Source: Sulfitobacter sp. S190
GTDB taxonomy: Bacteria; Pseudomonadota; Alphaproteobacteria; Rhodobacterales; Rhodobacteraceae
Assembly: GCF_025141935.1 (NCBI RefSeq)
Contig: NZ_CP081120.1
Location: 806,001-870,000 of the forward strand
Length of the DNA: 64,000 bases
Direction of reading: 5' to 3'
Shown here: piece after piece, positions 27,169-35,536 of the stretch
Numbering within the stretch: the first letter of the stretch is position 1
Layout of the letters: the number at the start of each line of letters is the position of its first letter
Translations under genes and position numbers: made by a program
The notes under the pieces: generated by a model
Seen by the model: only the letters and a program-made list of their open reading frames with translations
Told to the model about the DNA's origin: nothing
Database searches by the model: none

Positions 27169-28401
27169 TCAGGTTTTCGGGGCAGGCGCGCCGCCCTCGA
27201 ATGCGTTGCCGTTGACATAGTCACAGGGCGCCTCCTGCATCTCCAGATGCAAACCTGCACCGGGATAGGGATGCGCGCGCGCCAGCTCCTCGTCCACCTC
27301 GATCCCGAGACCGGGGGCCTGTGGCGCGTGGATGAAGCCGTCCTCGACGCGGATGGTATTGCGGATCAGGTTGGCATGGAAAGGCGTCTCGATCGTCTCG
27401 GCCATCAACAGGTTCGGGATCGACACCGCCAGATGCACATTCGCGGCCCATTCCACGGGGCCGGCATAAAGATGCGGTGCCATCTGCGCGTTGTAGACCT
27501 CTGCCATGGCGGCGATCTTCTTGGCCTCCCAGATCCCGCCGACACGCCCCAGCGCAGGCTGCAGAATGGTGGCCGCGCCCGCGCGCAGGACAGGCGCGAA
27601 TTCGGCCTTGGTGCAAAGCCGCTCGCCGGTGGCGACGGGTATTCGGACCGCGGCGGCAACCTTACCCATTTCAGCAACATTATCCGGCGGGATCGGTTCC
27701 TCGAACCACAGCGGGCTATAGGGTTCCAATGCCTGTCCCAAACGGATGGCCCCTGCCGTCGTGAACTGGCCGTGGGTGCCGAACAACAGATCGGCGCGGT
27801 CGCCAACAGCGGCGCGAATGGCGCGGCAAAACGCGACAGATTGGGTGATATCCGACATCGCGGGCATATGGCCTCCGCGCAGGGTATAGGGCCCTGCGGG
27901 ATCAAATTTCACTGCCGTATAGCCACGCGCAACGGCATCCAGTGCCGCCTCGGCCGCCATATCGGGCGATGTCCAGAACGCGGTCGGGTCATGATGGGGC
28001 AGGGGGTAGAGATAGGTATAGGCCCGCACACGCGCATTCATGCAACCGCCCAGAAGCGCGTAGACAGGCCGCTCGCGCATCTTGCCCAATATGTCCCAGC
28101 AGGCAATTTCGAGACCCGAGAACGCGCCGATCACCGTCAAATCGGGGCGCTGCGTAAAGCCGCTGGAATAGGCCCGGCGAAACATCAGCTCGATATCTTC
28201 GGGATTTTGGCCGCGCATGTGGCGCTCGAATACATCTTCGATGACCGCGCGCATCGCCTCCGGCCCCACGGACGCGGCATAACATTCGCCCCATCCCACA
28301 ATGCCCGTTTCGGTGGTCAGCTTGACCAGTATCCAGTACCGCCCGCCCCATCCCGGCGCGGGTGGGGCCGTCACGATAACGTCCAGATCCACAAGTTTCA
28401 T
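27169..28401 (-). CDS. enolase-superfamily (mandelate racemase type) sugar-acid dehydratase-like protein
   Basis: Encodes 410 residues: a capping domain followed by a TIM barrel. Aligned to D-galactonate dehydratase (DgoD), His210 matches His185, Glu234 matches Glu209, Glu260 matches Glu235 and His310 matches His285, all with identical spacing. The first metal ligand, Asp183 in DgoD, is Gly208 here ('LLFGTHGQF'). It should dehydrate a sugar acid to a 2-keto-3-deoxy acid if the metal site is still functional. It converges on the FAH gene with a three-base gap. The substrate and even the activity are open. Confidence 0.85.
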   Translation of the reverse strand: MKLVDLDVIVTAPPAPGWGGRYWILVKLTTETGIVGWGECYAASVGPEAMRAVIEDVFERHMRGQNPEDIELMFRRAYSSGFTQRPDLTVIGAFSGLEIACWDILGKMRERPVYALLGGCMNARVRAYTYLYPLPHHDPTAFWTSPDMAAEAALDAVARGYTAVKFDPAGPYTLRGGHMPAMSDITQSVAFCRAIRAAVGDRADLLFGTHGQFTTAGAIRLGQALEPYSPLWFEEPIPPDNVAEMGKVAAAVRIPVATGERLCTKAEFAPVLRAGAATILQPALGRVGGIWEAKKIAAMAEVYNAQMAPHLYAGPVEWAANVHLAVSIPNLLMAETIETPFHANLIRNTIRVEDGFIHAPQAPGLGIEVDEELARAHPYPGAGLHLEMQEAPCDYVNGNAFEGGAPAPKT

Positions 28402-28441
28402 ATCTTTCCCCCCCGCAGGTGCCGGCTCACAACAGATCGGC

Positions 28442-28497
28442 CTTCATCTTGCCCTTAAACTCAAATCCGCGCCGCGCACCGCGCGCAGGTCCCTGCG
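28442..28497 (-). repeat. interspersed extragenic repeat, copy 3 of 5 (minus orientation)
   Basis: Read on the minus strand: a CGCAGG/CCTGCG hairpin (28484-28497), a GC-rich stretch, then the tail TTGAGTTTAAGGGCAAG plus ATGAAG ending at 28442. It starts two bases past the ADH stop and lies upstream of the enolase-superfamily gene. Here the ATGAAG is not used as that gene's start, which is ATG at 28401. Confidence 0.6.
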
Positions 28498-28498
28498 T

Positions 28499-29587
28499 TT
28501 AGCGATCAAAGACAATCACATTCCGCCGTGCCGCACCGGTTTTCGTGTCAGCAATCGCCTCGTTTATCTCGGCAAGCGACCAGCGCCCCGAGATAAGCGC
28601 GTCCAGTTCCAGCCGACCTTGGGTATAAAGATCGACCATCCACGGAATATCGCGTTGGATGACGACATCCCCCATTTTGGAGCCGACCATTCCCTGGCCC
28701 ACGGCGGCCAGCATGACAGGCTCGTAAGTGGACGTGGCACCCGAATGGGGCATGCCAACCATCACGACCCTGCCCCCATAGGCGAGATACTGCGGGGCGG
28801 TGTCATAGGCAGGGATCGCGCCGACGGTGACGATCACGGCATCCGCACCCCGGCCCAACGCGCGCTTTGCCGCGCGCCATGGTTTGGCGTCGGTCGCCAG
28901 CACCCCGTCGGTTGCGCCAAAGGATTTCGCCACCTCCAGCTTCTCCTCGCTCATATCGACGGCAACGATGCGCCGGGCACCGGCAATCCGCGCGCCCTGT
29001 ATCGCGTTGAGCCCGACACCGCCCGCACCGATGACGACCACGTCCTGTCCGGCCCGCAGCGCGGCGGCGTTCACAACTGCGCCGACGCCGGTGATCACCC
29101 CACAGGAAATCAGGCTGGCCGATGCCTTGGGAATTTCTGCCGGAATTTTGACGACCTGTTTCTGGTCAACCACAACCGCCTCGGCAAAGGCCCCGCAGGC
29201 CATGGCCTGATGCAGTTTGCCACCGTCGGCGGTCTTGATGGGCCCCTGATCGCCGTCATAGGGCGTCTCGCACAAGGTCGGTTTACCGCTGGCGCAGGAC
29301 GGACACGTGCTGCACGACCGGATGAGCGTGACGACCACGCTGTCGCCTTCGGCCAGTCCTTGCACGCCGTCACCCAGAGCGCTCACACGACCGGCGGCTT
29401 CGTGGCCGTACACCGCAGGCAATGAGCCGCCCCAGGCGCCTTCGGCAAAGGATATATCGGAATGGCAGATCGCAACCGCGTCCAGCGTCACTTCGATCTC
29501 GCCCGTTCCGGGCGCGCGCAACTGGATGTCTTCGATCTGGAGTGGGCTGCCGAAGGATCGGCAGACGGCGGCTTTGATGGTACGCAA
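28499..29587 (-). CDS. zinc-dependent alcohol dehydrogenase (MDR family)
   Basis: Encodes 362 residues, a class III-like medium-chain dehydrogenase. The catalytic zinc ligands are Cys in 'VAICHSDIS' and His-Glu in 'VYGHEAAG'. The structural zinc loop 'CSTCPSCASGKPTLC' keeps all four Cys. 'VIGAGGVGLNAIQGA' binds NAD, with 'AVDMSEEKLEVAK' giving the Asp for NAD. It oxidises an alcohol to an aldehyde or ketone. It follows the pca operon's MFS gene by 66 bases on the same strand and precedes the enolase-superfamily gene, so it could serve either pathway. Confidence 0.93.
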   Translation of the reverse strand: MRTIKAAVCRSFGSPLQIEDIQLRAPGTGEIEVTLDAVAICHSDISFAEGAWGGSLPAVYGHEAAGRVSALGDGVQGLAEGDSVVVTLIRSCSTCPSCASGKPTLCETPYDGDQGPIKTADGGKLHQAMACGAFAEAVVVDQKQVVKIPAEIPKASASLISCGVITGVGAVVNAAALRAGQDVVVIGAGGVGLNAIQGARIAGARRIVAVDMSEEKLEVAKSFGATDGVLATDAKPWRAAKRALGRGADAVIVTVGAIPAYDTAPQYLAYGGRVVMVGMPHSGATSTYEPVMLAAVGQGMVGSKMGDVVIQRDIPWMVDLYTQGRLELDALISGRWSLAEINEAIADTKTGAARRNVIVFDR

Positions 29588-29653
29588 GTTATATCCTTCC
29601 GGCGCAGGTGATGCCCGACCGTCGCGATTTCGGGGCGGGCTGACAAGGGGGAA

Positions 29654-30877
29654 TCACGCCTCGGGCGTGCGCGGTGTGTTTTGCCTGCGCGGTGACGCAA
29701 GAAGCGCAAACAGGCCGAGCACCGTGAGCAGCCCTGCCAGCGCAAAAGGAGCCCCCGGCAGGAAGACCGGCGCTTGATTGTCGGTAAAGCGGGCAAAGGT
29801 ATAGGTCATGACCAGCGGCGACAGGATCATCGCCAGTGCCGACGCCGAGGTCAGTGCACCTTGCAATTCACCCTGTGCGTCTTCTGCAACCCGCACCGAC
29901 ATCATGCCTTGCAAAGCGGGCGGGATGATGCCGCCGATTGCTGCGATTGGGGTCAGCGCCAATGCCCACGGCCCCGAGGTGGTAACGGCCAAAAACCCGA
30001 AGGCGACGATGTTCGTCAGATGCCCTGCCACCACCGTGCCGCGTTCACCGAGCAGTGAGAGCACCGGCCGGATCAACCCGCCCTGAATGACGGCCATCAT
30101 CGCCCCGAACAGCCCCAGCGAGACACCGATCGTCGCCGGGGACCAGTCGAATTGCGCCTTTGCGAAATAGGCCCAGACCGCTGGATAGACGGCAAAGCCC
30201 ACGTAATAGATGAAATAGACCAGCAACAATCGCGTCACCCCCGGCAACCGGCCCAGACTGCGCAGCGCCCCCAGCGGGTTTGACCGGCGCCACGAAAACG
30301 GCCGGACCCTGTCGCCGGTGACCGTTTCCTTCAGCACCATCCAACCGAACAGGGCATTGCCGGCGGCCAGTCCGGCGGCGGTCCAGAAGGGGGCGCGGGT
30401 GCCGTATTCGGCCAGCACACCGCCCAGCAGGGGTCCGAGCACAAACCCCGCACCGAAGGCGGCCCCGACCAGCCCAAAATTCGCCGCGCGTCTCTCGGGC
30501 GGCGAGACGTCCGCCATATACGCGGTCGCGGTGGACTGGGTGGCCGCCGTGATGCCGCCGATGACACGGCCCAGCAGCAACAGCCAAAGAGCGCCCGCGA
30601 CCGCCATCAGCACATAGTCCAGTGCCATCACCAAAAGCGCCACCAACAGGACGGGCCGGCGCCCGAACCGGTCAGACAGCCCGCCCACGACAGGGCCGAA
30701 GACAAACTGCATCACGGCGAATGTGGTCGACAGGATCCCGCCCCAGAGCGCCGCCTGCGCGAGCGTGCCGCCGCCCACATCCTGAATGAGATCGGGCATC
30801 ACCGGCACGATCAAACCGATGCCCATTGCGTCGATCATCACCGTGAGAAGGATGAAGAGAACCGGCAACCGCTTCAT
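29654..30877 (-). CDS. MFS exporter, TetA-like (DHA1 family)
   Basis: Encodes 407 residues with about 12 membrane segments. 'IDAMGIGLIVPVMPDLIQDV' in helix 1, motif A 'GGLSDRFGRRPVLL' and 'GRVIGGITAATQSTATAYMAD' match TetA-type tetracycline/H+ antiporters, but many chromosomal members have no link to antibiotics. The start overlaps the pcaB stop by ATGA, so it is the last of eight coupled genes, and may export or import an aromatic or pathway intermediate. Resistance is not implied. Confidence 0.85.
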   Translation of the reverse strand: MKRLPVLFILLTVMIDAMGIGLIVPVMPDLIQDVGGGTLAQAALWGGILSTTFAVMQFVFGPVVGGLSDRFGRRPVLLVALLVMALDYVLMAVAGALWLLLLGRVIGGITAATQSTATAYMADVSPPERRAANFGLVGAAFGAGFVLGPLLGGVLAEYGTRAPFWTAAGLAAGNALFGWMVLKETVTGDRVRPFSWRRSNPLGALRSLGRLPGVTRLLLVYFIYYVGFAVYPAVWAYFAKAQFDWSPATIGVSLGLFGAMMAVIQGGLIRPVLSLLGERGTVVAGHLTNIVAFGFLAVTTSGPWALALTPIAAIGGIIPPALQGMMSVRVAEDAQGELQGALTSASALAMILSPLVMTYTFARFTDNQAPVFLPGAPFALAGLLTVLGLFALLASPRRQNTPRTPEA

Positions 30878-32208
30878 GGACGGCGCAATGCGCGGACACG
30901 GCGGACAAAGGCCCTTGCTTCGGCGGGGGCCGCGCCCATGTGACGATCTGCTTCAAACACCGTCGGGGCGAGTTCGGGGTAGGCTGCGGTCGCAAGCGCG
31001 CGCAGGGTTTGCCCGCTCGACTGCGCCTGGGCGCACAGGTCCTTGGTCGCGGTTTGCGCGGCTGGCCGCGGCATGGTCTCGCTGAGCGCGAAACTGAGGG
31101 CTTCGGCCTGGAGCATGCCGCCGGATTTTTCGATGGTGGCGCGCATGCGCTCCGCGTCAGGACACAGCGCATCGGCCACCGAACAGGCAATCTGCGTCCC
31201 GCTGGCCGCGCCAAGGCATATTTGCGGCAGGACCATCCATTCGGTGAACCATGCTGCGCCATCGCGCTGATGCTGGTGGGCCCCGGCGGGACCCATGGCA
31301 GCACGCAAGGCGTTTGTCTGATGCGCGAGCGCCACAAGCGCCGAAGGGCCAACCGGATTTTGTTTCTGCGGCATCGTCGAAGAGCCGCCAGCACCCGTCA
31401 GCCGTATCTCGGCGATGTCGGAGGCACATAATGCGATGAGCGTGTCGCCCATACGCCCCAGCGTGGTTGTAACCAGCCCGAGCCAATCGGTAATCCGCAA
31501 CAGCGGGCCGCGGTCCACATGCCAGCTGCGTCCGGGGTCGGCGAGCCCGAGCCCATCGGCGAGCGCCGCGCGCAGTTGCGGTGCATGCGGTCCAAGCGCC
31601 GCTGACGTGCCGGCGGCCCCCGACAGCGACACCCACAGCGCATTGCCGCGCAGGGCTGGCAGCGCCTCGAGGCTATCACACAGGGCGTGCCCCCAGTCCG
31701 CCAAGACAGCGCCCCAGCTTGTCACCGTGGCGTGCTGCGCGTAGGTGCGCCCCGCCATGACGGTTTCGGCGTGGGTTTCTGCCTGATTTGCAAGCAAATC
31801 CAGCAGGCGTTGCAGATCAGTTTCGATCAGCGCGAGCAGCTGGCGCAGCCGTAGCATCAGCGCGGTGTCGATGATGTCCTGACTGGTGGCCCCCCAGTGC
31901 ACGTATTGCGCGTGTTCGGGGGCGTTCATTTCGGTGCGGAAGGCCGCCACCAGTCCCGGAACACAGACCCCGTTTTCGCCCGTTGCCTTGGCGATGGCGC
32001 CGGGATCAATGGCGATTTCGAGCGTGGCGCGGTGGATCGCGGCGGCGCTGATTTCGGGGATCACCCCGAGGTTGCCCTGTGCCTTGGCCAGCGCCCCCTC
32101 GACGATCAGCATGGCGCGGATCGCGGCGCTGTCAGAGAAAAGGCGCCCGGCGTCGCCGGTCGGGAACAGGTGGGCATAAAGGGGGCTGTCAAAGACGCTG
32201 GCGGCCAT
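30874..32208 (-). CDS. pcaB: 3-carboxy-cis,cis-muconate cycloisomerase
   Basis: Encodes 444 residues of the fumarase/aspartase superfamily. 'AGGSSTMPQKQNPVGPS' is the superfamily signature loop and 'YVHWGATSQDIIDTALMLRLR' is typical of PcaB, which lactonises beta-carboxymuconate in protocatechuate breakdown. 'HATVTSWGAVLADWG' distinguishes it from adenylosuccinate lyase. The start ATG 32208 overlaps the pcaC stop (TAATG). The order D-C-B matches the pca clusters of related bacteria, except that pcaH and pcaG, which normally lie between C and B, are missing. Confidence 0.9.
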   Translation of the reverse strand: MAASVFDSPLYAHLFPTGDAGRLFSDSAAIRAMLIVEGALAKAQGNLGVIPEISAAAIHRATLEIAIDPGAIAKATGENGVCVPGLVAAFRTEMNAPEHAQYVHWGATSQDIIDTALMLRLRQLLALIETDLQRLLDLLANQAETHAETVMAGRTYAQHATVTSWGAVLADWGHALCDSLEALPALRGNALWVSLSGAAGTSAALGPHAPQLRAALADGLGLADPGRSWHVDRGPLLRITDWLGLVTTTLGRMGDTLIALCASDIAEIRLTGAGGSSTMPQKQNPVGPSALVALAHQTNALRAAMGPAGAHQHQRDGAAWFTEWMVLPQICLGAASGTQIACSVADALCPDAERMRATIEKSGGMLQAEALSFALSETMPRPAAQTATKDLCAQAQSSGQTLRALATAAYPELAPTVFEADRHMGAAPAEARAFVRRVRALRRP

Positions 32209-32600
32209 TATTCGTCTGCTTTTGCTTGTTCTTCCAGTTCCGCCCACGTCGCCTTGGCCAGTTTGATGGCGCGGTTGGCGCGGGGCACCCCGGCGTAAAC
32301 GGCTACGTGCTGGAACGCTTCCATCACGTCACGTTTGCTGGCCCCCGTGCGGGCGCAGGCGCGGATGTGCATCGGGATTTCGTCAAAGTTGCCCATCGCC
32401 GCCAGCAGCGCCAGCGTCAGCATGGACCGTTCGCGCGGCGCAATGGCGTCGGAGGCCCAGACGGTGCCCCACGCCCCTTCGGTGATGAGACCCTGAAACG
32501 CCGCATCCAGTTCATCGCGGGAGGCTTCAGCGGCATCGACATGCGCGTCGCCCAGCACCTTGCGACGCACCGCCATGCCGGTGTCGTAGCGTTCAGACAT
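32208..32600 (-). CDS. pcaC: 4-carboxymuconolactone decarboxylase
   Basis: Encodes 130 residues, the usual length of the stand-alone CMD enzyme. 'ERSMLTLALLAAMGNFDEIPMH' and 'CARTGASKRDVMEAFQHVAVYAGVP' include the conserved Glu/Cys/His region of the AhpD-like fold. It decarboxylates gamma-carboxymuconolactone to beta-ketoadipate enol-lactone. It overlaps pcaD by eight bases upstream and pcaB by one base downstream. Confidence 0.93.
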   Translation of the reverse strand: MSERYDTGMAVRRKVLGDAHVDAAEASRDELDAAFQGLITEGAWGTVWASDAIAPRERSMLTLALLAAMGNFDEIPMHIRACARTGASKRDVMEAFQHVAVYAGVPRANRAIKLAKATWAELEEQAKADE

Positions 32601-33384
32601 GACCGACCCCTTTGAGAAAGGCGGTCAGGATGCGGGCGTATTCTGCGGGCTGTTCGACGCACGGCAGATGGCCCGCGCGGCGGATCAGGTCGAATTTCGA
32701 TCCCGGTATCAGGTCGAGCGTTTCGCGCACCAGATCGGGCGGGGTCGAGCCGTCTTCGGTTCCGGCGATACCAAGAGCGGGCAGGCGCAGACCCGAGGTG
32801 GGAGTGTAAAAATCAGTGCCCGAAATCGCCGCAGAGCATCCGGCGTAACCGTCATCGGCCTGTTGCACCAGCATGTTGCGCCACAGCTCGAGCGCGGCGG
32901 TTTTGCGGAACTCTTTGGAGAACCAGCGCTCCATCACCGCATCGGCGAGGCTTTCGATGCCGCCCGACTGGACCGCGGCGATGCGGTCGGCCCAGCGCGG
33001 CGGGTTGCCGATCTTGGCGGCCGTGTTGCTCAGAACGAGCGCGCGGATCATGTCGAGGCGCTTTACCGCAAGCCCCTGCGCAATCATGCCCCCGATAGAG
33101 AGGCCGACGAAAACGCAGTTGCGCACCTCCAGATGATCGAGCAGGCGTTCGCAATCAGTCACCAGCGCCCCCATGGAGTAGGGCGGTTTCGGTACGCTGG
33201 AAAGACCATGCCCGCGTTTGTCAAACCGGATAATGCGCAGACCTTTCGGCAGCAGAGGCAATACCGGATCCCACAGGCGCATGTCGGTGCCCAATGAATT
33301 GGCGAACACCACCGGGGGGCCGTCATCTGGGCCATCGACACGGAAGTGCAGCCGGACATCACCGGTATCGAACATCTGCATCAT
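32593..33384 (-). CDS. pcaD: 3-oxoadipate enol-lactonase
   Basis: Encodes 263 residues, an alpha/beta hydrolase that opens beta-ketoadipate enol-lactone. The nucleophile elbow is 'FVGLSIGGMIAQGLA' (Ser), the acid Asp lies near 'GIAGTEDGSTPPDLV', and the His is in 'RAGHLPCVEQPAEY'. 'FANSLGTDMRLWDPVLPLL' is the PcaD N-terminal oxyanion region. The start overlaps the stop of the EEP gene by ATGA. With pcaC and pcaB it covers three consecutive steps between carboxymuconate and beta-ketoadipate. Confidence 0.92.
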   Translation of the reverse strand: MMQMFDTGDVRLHFRVDGPDDGPPVVFANSLGTDMRLWDPVLPLLPKGLRIIRFDKRGHGLSSVPKPPYSMGALVTDCERLLDHLEVRNCVFVGLSIGGMIAQGLAVKRLDMIRALVLSNTAAKIGNPPRWADRIAAVQSGGIESLADAVMERWFSKEFRKTAALELWRNMLVQQADDGYAGCSAAISGTDFYTPTSGLRLPALGIAGTEDGSTPPDLVRETLDLIPGSKFDLIRRAGHLPCVEQPAEYARILTAFLKGVGHV

Positions 33385-34571
33385 GCACCCCCTTTCAGGC
33401 GCATATGCGCCATGATCTGCCCGTGATCGGACGCCAGCTTGTTATAGGGCGCTTCCGGATGACTGCCGTCGGTGAGATGGTCGTTGAACACGCTGAAATA
33501 CTCCATCTCCCCGATGCTGTCAGGGCTGTTCGCCATGAAGTGCCGCGACATGTAGATTTGGTCGATGCTTTCGTAGACGCCGCCGAATGCGGCGGTAAAG
33601 ACCATGTCACGCAGGGATTTTTGCACGAACTGGCGTTCGGCAGAATGCAGCCGTACGGCCTCGATGTCTTCGGTGATCTGGATGTTTTCGGCTTCGGAAT
33701 ACCGGTCGCCGCGGTGCTCGGCGTCATGACGCAGCATCCACTCGTAGTTCTTGAACGGGTGCTCACCGCTCACGATTTCGGAGCTGACCGCATTGTCGGC
33801 ATCGTTGAAGTCACCCAGAACCATCACCGGATGGCCCGCTCTGAGCTCTGCGACAATCGCGCCGCGCAGAACCCACGCTTCGGCCATTCGGCGCATGGCC
33901 GCGCGGGCAGAACCCAAGGCGCGTCCGACAGGATCATAGCGGGTCAGATCCGCTTCTTTGGCGGTGCCGTCTGGCCCGCGCATATATTCGCCAAGTTTGG
34001 ATTTCAGGTGGCAATTGAACACCGTGACCGTGTGCCCGTTGATCGGAACGCGCGCCTTCAGGATCGGGCGGCTGAGTTTGCTGATGCGGAAATAGCCGCC
34101 CTCTGCGTCGCCATCCTGAAACGGGATATCCAGTGGTTTGCCGAGGTCCTGAATGATTTCGGGCGACCCCTCAAAGCCGTAGCGCGAAACGATTGCCAGC
34201 CCCGGGCGCCGGTGTCCGGGATCGCCATCGTGGATATTGGGAGCAAAGGCCACCGCCGCATCGCGGTAACTGCGGTAGGCCAGTTTGCGAAAGATGGCCC
34301 GTTTGCGGTAGCGCTTCGAGCCATCGGGAATGGAAAACTCGTTCTGTTCTTCGCCGTACTGGTCAGCGAGCGCGATTACATCACGCAGCGCAGAGTCTTC
34401 GAACACTTCCTGAAAACCCACGATATCGGCATCCAGCGTCACCAGTTGATCGGCCAGCCAGTCCCGTTTCCAAGCGTATTCCTCGGGGGTGTAGGACATG
34501 AAGCGATAGTATTCGCTGTCTGCACCTATGAGGTTTTTCACGTTGAAGCTGGCGATGGTGAAATCGGTCAT
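33381..34571 (-). CDS. endonuclease/exonuclease/phosphatase (EEP)-family protein
   Basis: Encodes 396 residues with the DNase I-like fold. 'IASFNVKNL', 'IVGFQEVFE' (metal Glu), 'VFNCHLKSKLG', 'VMVLGDFNDADN' and the closing 'LASDHGQIMAHM' supply the catalytic residues. No signal peptide is seen. Substrates in this superfamily range from DNA to phospholipids and sugar phosphates, so the function is open. Its location between the dehydratase-like gene and pcaD, with ATGA overlaps on both sides, is odd for a nuclease. Confidence 0.85.
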   Translation of the reverse strand: MTDFTIASFNVKNLIGADSEYYRFMSYTPEEYAWKRDWLADQLVTLDADIVGFQEVFEDSALRDVIALADQYGEEQNEFSIPDGSKRYRKRAIFRKLAYRSYRDAAVAFAPNIHDGDPGHRRPGLAIVSRYGFEGSPEIIQDLGKPLDIPFQDGDAEGGYFRISKLSRPILKARVPINGHTVTVFNCHLKSKLGEYMRGPDGTAKEADLTRYDPVGRALGSARAAMRRMAEAWVLRGAIVAELRAGHPVMVLGDFNDADNAVSSEIVSGEHPFKNYEWMLRHDAEHRGDRYSEAENIQITEDIEAVRLHSAERQFVQKSLRDMVFTAAFGGVYESIDQIYMSRHFMANSPDSIGEMEYFSVFNDHLTDGSHPEAPYNKLASDHGQIMAHMRLKGGA

Positions 34572-35536
34572 AGTGTGTCCAATGCGCGGGCAAACATGGG
34601 GGCATCGACATTGCCGCCCGAAATGGTGACGATCACGTCATCGCCTTCGATCTGGTCACCCCGAAACAGGGCGGCGGCCAATGCGACCGCGCCGCCGGGT
34701 TCGGCAGTAACCTTGAGCCGGTTCCACGCATGGGCCATCGCGCGCAGGGCATCGGTTTCGCTGACCACGAGGCCCGGGCCGCACAGACGCTGGATGACAG
34801 GCCAGGTAATATCGCCGGGTTGCGGGGTGATGATGGCATCGCAGATGTTGCCGGACGTGGCGGTGTTGCGCTGGATCGTGCCTGCCTGCTGGCTGCGTGC
34901 CACATCGTCGAAGCCTTCGGGCTCGGCCGGGCGGACCCGCAGGCCGGGTGCCTCCGCCTCGAGCGCCAGCGCAATGCCGGAGGTCAGGCCGCCGCCGCCG
35001 CAGCAGACAATGACATCGGCCCGTTCGATCCCGTTTTCGGCCGCTTGGCGGGCGATTTCCAGACCGCAGGTGCCCTGGCCCGCGATGACTTGCGGCTCGT
35101 CGAAGGGGCGGATCAGGGTCAGACCGCGCTCTGTGCTCAGACGCTCGCCTATTTCTTCGCGGCTTTCGGTGTCGCGGTCATACAGCACCACCTGTGCGCC
35201 GTATGCGCGGGTGTTGGCGACTTTCAGGGCAGGGGCATCGGAAGGCATGACGATGACGGCAGAGGTTCCGTGCAGCCTTGCGGCATAGGCGACCCCTTGC
35301 GCGTGGTTGCCCGATGAAAACGCGATGACGCCGCGCGCGCGGTCTTCTTTCCCGAGTGCGGATAGCGCCGCATAGGCCCCGCGAAATTTGAAGCTGCCGG
35401 TGTGCTGCAGGCATTCGGGTTTGACCCAGACCCGGCGGCCCGCGATCTCGTCGAGGAAGGGAGAGTTGAGCAGCGGGGTTTGGCGGGCGTGCCCGTCGAG
35501 CCGCCCGGCAGCCGCGCGGATCATGTCGATGTTCAT
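34568..35536 (-). CDS. PLP-dependent threonine/serine dehydratase-like protein
   Basis: Encodes 322 residues of the fold type II PLP family. The PLP Lys is in 'HTGSFKFRGAYAAL', 'FSSGNHAQGVAYAARL' binds the amino-acid carboxylate, and 'CCGGGGLTSGIALALE' binds the PLP phosphate. There is no C-terminal ACT domain, so it is the catabolic/short type rather than biosynthetic IlvA. ATG 35536 is chosen because it overlaps the previous stop (ATGA) and fits the family length. It could deaminate threonine, serine or hydroxyaspartate. Confidence 0.9.
   Translation of the reverse strand: MNIDMIRAAAGRLDGHARQTPLLNSPFLDEIAGRRVWVKPECLQHTGSFKFRGAYAALSALGKEDRARGVIAFSSGNHAQGVAYAARLHGTSAVIVMPSDAPALKVANTRAYGAQVVLYDRDTESREEIGERLSTERGLTLIRPFDEPQVIAGQGTCGLEIARQAAENGIERADVIVCCGGGGLTSGIALALEAEAPGLRVRPAEPEGFDDVARSQQAGTIQRNTATSGNICDAIITPQPGDITWPVIQRLCGPGLVVSETDALRAMAHAWNRLKVTAEPGGAVALAAALFRGDQIEGDDVIVTISGGNVDAPMFARALDTL

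Noticed and set aside
29654..30877. Tetracycline resistance gene
   Set aside because: TetA-like family membership only. It is embedded as the last gene of a catabolic operon, without tetR or mobile-element signs.
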